A DNA stretch of 64,000 nucleotides from Pterois miles (taxonomy: Eukaryota; Chordata; Actinopteri; Perciformes; Scorpaenidae). Both the position numbers and the translations under genes were made by a program. Shown here one piece after another: positions 61,401-64,000 of this stretch. The stretch is from NCBI GenBank assembly GCA_947000775.1, contig CAMQGK010000299.1, positions 16,930,001 to 16,994,000 on the forward strand, given 5' to 3'. The notes beneath the pieces were generated by a model. It saw only the letters and a list, made by a program, of their open reading frames with translations, made no database searches and was not told the DNA's origin. Positions within the stretch are counted from its first letter, which is position 1; each line of letters opens with the position of its first letter.

Positions 61401-64000
61401 CTATTTATCGAATGTTGTAAAATTTTACAAAAAATGTCATAGTATAGTATGTCGAAAATTTTACGATGCAAACATCAAATTTTTGTATGTTGAAAATATT
61501 CATGAAAACAGTCATATTATAGCATGTAGAATGATTCTATGGTGAAAAAAAGTCATTTTATCGAATGTTTACAAATTTTACAAAAAAATGTCATAGTATA
61601 GTATGTCGAAAATTTTACGATGCAAACATCAAATTTTTGTATGTTGAAAACATTCATGAAGACAGTGATATTATAGCATGTAAAATGATTCTATGGTGAA
61701 AATAGTCTTTTAAACGAATGTTGTAAAATTTTACAAAAAATGTCAGTATAGTATGTCAAAAATTTTACGATGCAAACATCAAATTTTTGTATGTTGAAAA
61801 TATTCATGAAAACAGTCATATTATAGCATGTAGAATGATTCTATGGTGAAAACAAGTCATTTTATTGAATGTTTACAAATTTTACAAAAAAATGTCATAG
61901 TATAGTATGTCGAAAATTTTACGATGAAAACGTCAAATTTTTGTATATTGAAAATATTCATGAAAACAGTGATATTATAGCATGTAAAATGATTCTATGT
62001 TGAAAATAGTCTTTTTATCGAATGTTGTAAAATTTTACAAGAAATGTCATAGTATAGTATGTCGAAAATTTTACGATGCAAACATCAAATTTTTGTATGT
62101 TGAAAAAAATATTCAAGAAAACAGTCATATTATAGCATGTAGAATGATTCTATGGTGAAAAAAAGTCATTTTATCGAATGTTGAAAAATTTTACAAAAAA
62201 ATGTCATAGTATAGTATGTCGAAAATTTTACGATGGAAACGTCAAATTTTTGTATGTTGAAAATATTCATGAAAACAGTCATATTATAGCACGTAAAATG
62301 ATATTATGGTGAAAAAAAGTCATTTTATCGAATGTTCAAAAATGTTACAAAAAAATGTCATAGTATAGTATGTCGAAAATTTTACAATGAAAACGTCAAA
62401 TTTTTGTATATTAAAAATATTCATGAAAACAGTCATATTATAGCATGTAAAACGATTGTATGGTGATGAAAAGTCATTTTATCAAATGTTAGAAAATTTT
62501 ATAAAAAAAGTCATAGTATAGTATGTCGAAAATTTTAACATGAAAACATCAATTTCTTGCATGTTGAAAAAAATCATGGAGAGTCATATTATAGCATGTA
62601 AAATGATTCTATGGTGAAAAAAAAGTCATTTTATCGAATGTTGAAAAATTTTACAAAAAAATGTCATAGTATAGTATGTCGAAAATTTTACGATGAAAAC
62701 GTCAAATTTTTGGATATTGAAAATATTCATCAAAACAGTCATATTATGGCATGTAAAATGATATTATGGTGAAAAAAGTCTTTTTATCGAATGTTGTAAA
62801 ATTTTACAAAAAATGTCATAGTATAGTATGTCGAAAAGTTTACGATGCAAACATCAAATTTTTGTATGTTGAAAATATTCATGAAAACAGTCATATTATA
62901 GCATATACAATGATTCTATGGTGAAAAAAGTCGTTTTATCAAATGTTAGAAAATTTTACAAAAAAAGTCATAGTATAGTATGTCGAAAATTTTACGATGA
63001 AAACGTCAAATTTTTGTATGTTGAAAATATTCATGAAAACAGTCATATTATAGCATGTAAAATGATTCTATGTTGAAAATAGTCTTTTTATCGAATGTTG
63101 TAAAATTTTACAAGAAATGTCATAGTATAGTATGTCGAAAATTTTACGATGCAAACATCAAATTTTTGTATGTTGAAGAAAATATTCATGAAAACAGTCA
63201 TATTATAGCACGTAAAATGATATTATGGTGAAAAAAAGTCATTTTATCGAATGTTCAAAAATGTTACAAAAAAATGTCATAGTATAGTATGTCGAAAATT
63301 TTACAATGAAAACGTCAAATTTTTGTATATTAAAAATATTCATGAAAACAGTCATATTATAGCATGTAAAATGATTCTATGGTGAAAATAGTCTTTTTAT
63401 CGAATGTTGTAAAATTTTCCAAAAAATGTCATAGTATAGTATGTCGAAAATTTTACGATGCAAACATCAAATTTTTGTATGTTGAAAATATTCATGAAAA
63501 CAGTCATATTATAGCATGTAGAATGATTCTATGGTGAAAAAAAGTCATTTTATTGAATGTTTACAAATTTTACAAAAAAATGTCATAGTATAGTATGTCG
63601 AAAATTTTACGATGAAAACGTCAAATTTTTGTATATTGAAAATATTCATGAAAACAGTGATATTATAGCATGTAAAATGATTCTATGTTGAAAATAGTCT
63701 TTTTATCGAATGTTGTAAAATTTTACAAGAAATGTCATAGTATAGTATGTCGAAAATTTTACGATGCAAACATCAAATTTTTGTATGTTGAAAAAAATAT
63801 TCAAGAAAACAGTCATATTATAGCATGTAGAATGATTCTATGGTGAAAAAAAGTCATTTTATCGAATGTTGAAAAATTTTACAAAAAAATGTCATAGTAT
63901 AGTATGTCGAAAATTTTACGATGGAAACGTCAAATTTTTGTATGTTGAAAATATTCATGAAAACAGTCATATTATAGCACGTAAAATGATATTATGGTGA
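52431..64000 (+). repeat. Satellite, main array: monomers of about 153 bp, about 75 copies
   Basis: Spacing of the GTCATAGTATAGTATGTCG landmark is 152-156 bp. Each monomer is four diverged subunits, all starting GTCA: A 38 bp (GTCATAGTATAGTATGTCGA...), B 37 bp (GTCAAATTTTTGTATGTTGA...), C 41 bp (GTCATATTATAGCATGTAAA...), D 38 bp (GTCATTTTATCGAATGTTGA...). Higher-order repeats appear after about 54.8 kb. There is no gene; the few short open frames are chance. The array continues past the right edge, so its size is unknown. Confidence 0.95.

Noticed and set aside
52431..64000. CRISPR-like regular repeats
   Set aside because: The 153-bp units are contiguous tandem copies with no unique spacers, in a vertebrate genome with introns. 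It is satellite DNA.
1..64000. tRNA, rRNA or small structured RNA genes
   Set aside because: No sequence with a convincing tRNA cloverleaf, rRNA or snRNA signature was noticed on reading. A covariance-model search was not possible, so small RNAs could have been missed.

Overview
The window is vertebrate nuclear DNA, most likely from a percomorph-type teleost. It has many small exons with GT-AG introns, AT-rich introns full of microsatellites and fish-type transposon remnants, and conserved proteins that read clearly as fish orthologues. No prokaryotic, viral or organellar genes are visible. All identifications are from reading the sequence; no database search was run.

Layout: (1) 1-16.9 kb, minus strand: nbr1 (selective-autophagy receptor) in 21 coding exons, with the 3' end cut by the window edge. 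(2) 16.9-17.2 kb: a 300-bp shared promoter. (3) 17.2-23.9 kb, plus strand: psme3 (PA28-gamma proteasome activator), 10 coding exons and complete. (4) 23.9-28.0 kb: gene-free repeats, including two inverted copies of one repeat and a SINE-like insert with a 19-bp target duplication. (5) 28.0-36.4 kb: two intact glucose-6-phosphatase catalytic-subunit genes arranged head to head around a 966-bp intergenic region. (6) 36.4-40.6 kb: gene-poor, with a LINE fragment and microsatellites. (7) 40.6-45.9 kb, plus strand: a three-exon C2H2 zinc-finger gene whose first intron holds a nearly intact Tc1-type transposon. (8) 45.9-49.4 kb: repeats and a small CpG-containing block with promoter-like motifs but no provable gene. 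(9) 49.4-64.0 kb: degenerate repeat units, a LINE fragment, then a satellite array that runs off the right edge.

The genes form no single pathway. nbr1 and psme3 both serve protein turnover (autophagy and proteasome) and share a promoter. The g6pc pair makes the last enzyme of gluconeogenesis and glycogenolysis in the ER. The nbr1-psme3-g6pc neighbourhood recalls human 17q21, but human NBR1 is paired head to head with BRCA1 rather than with PSME3.

The most unusual structure is the satellite. A near-palindromic 18-bp core with a short spacer makes units of about 25 bp. The orientation flips near 51.58 kb and units of about 38 bp follow. Four diverged 37-41-bp units then fuse into a monomer of about 153 bp that repeats about 75 times, and groups of monomers repeat again at 1.84 kb and 3.07 kb.
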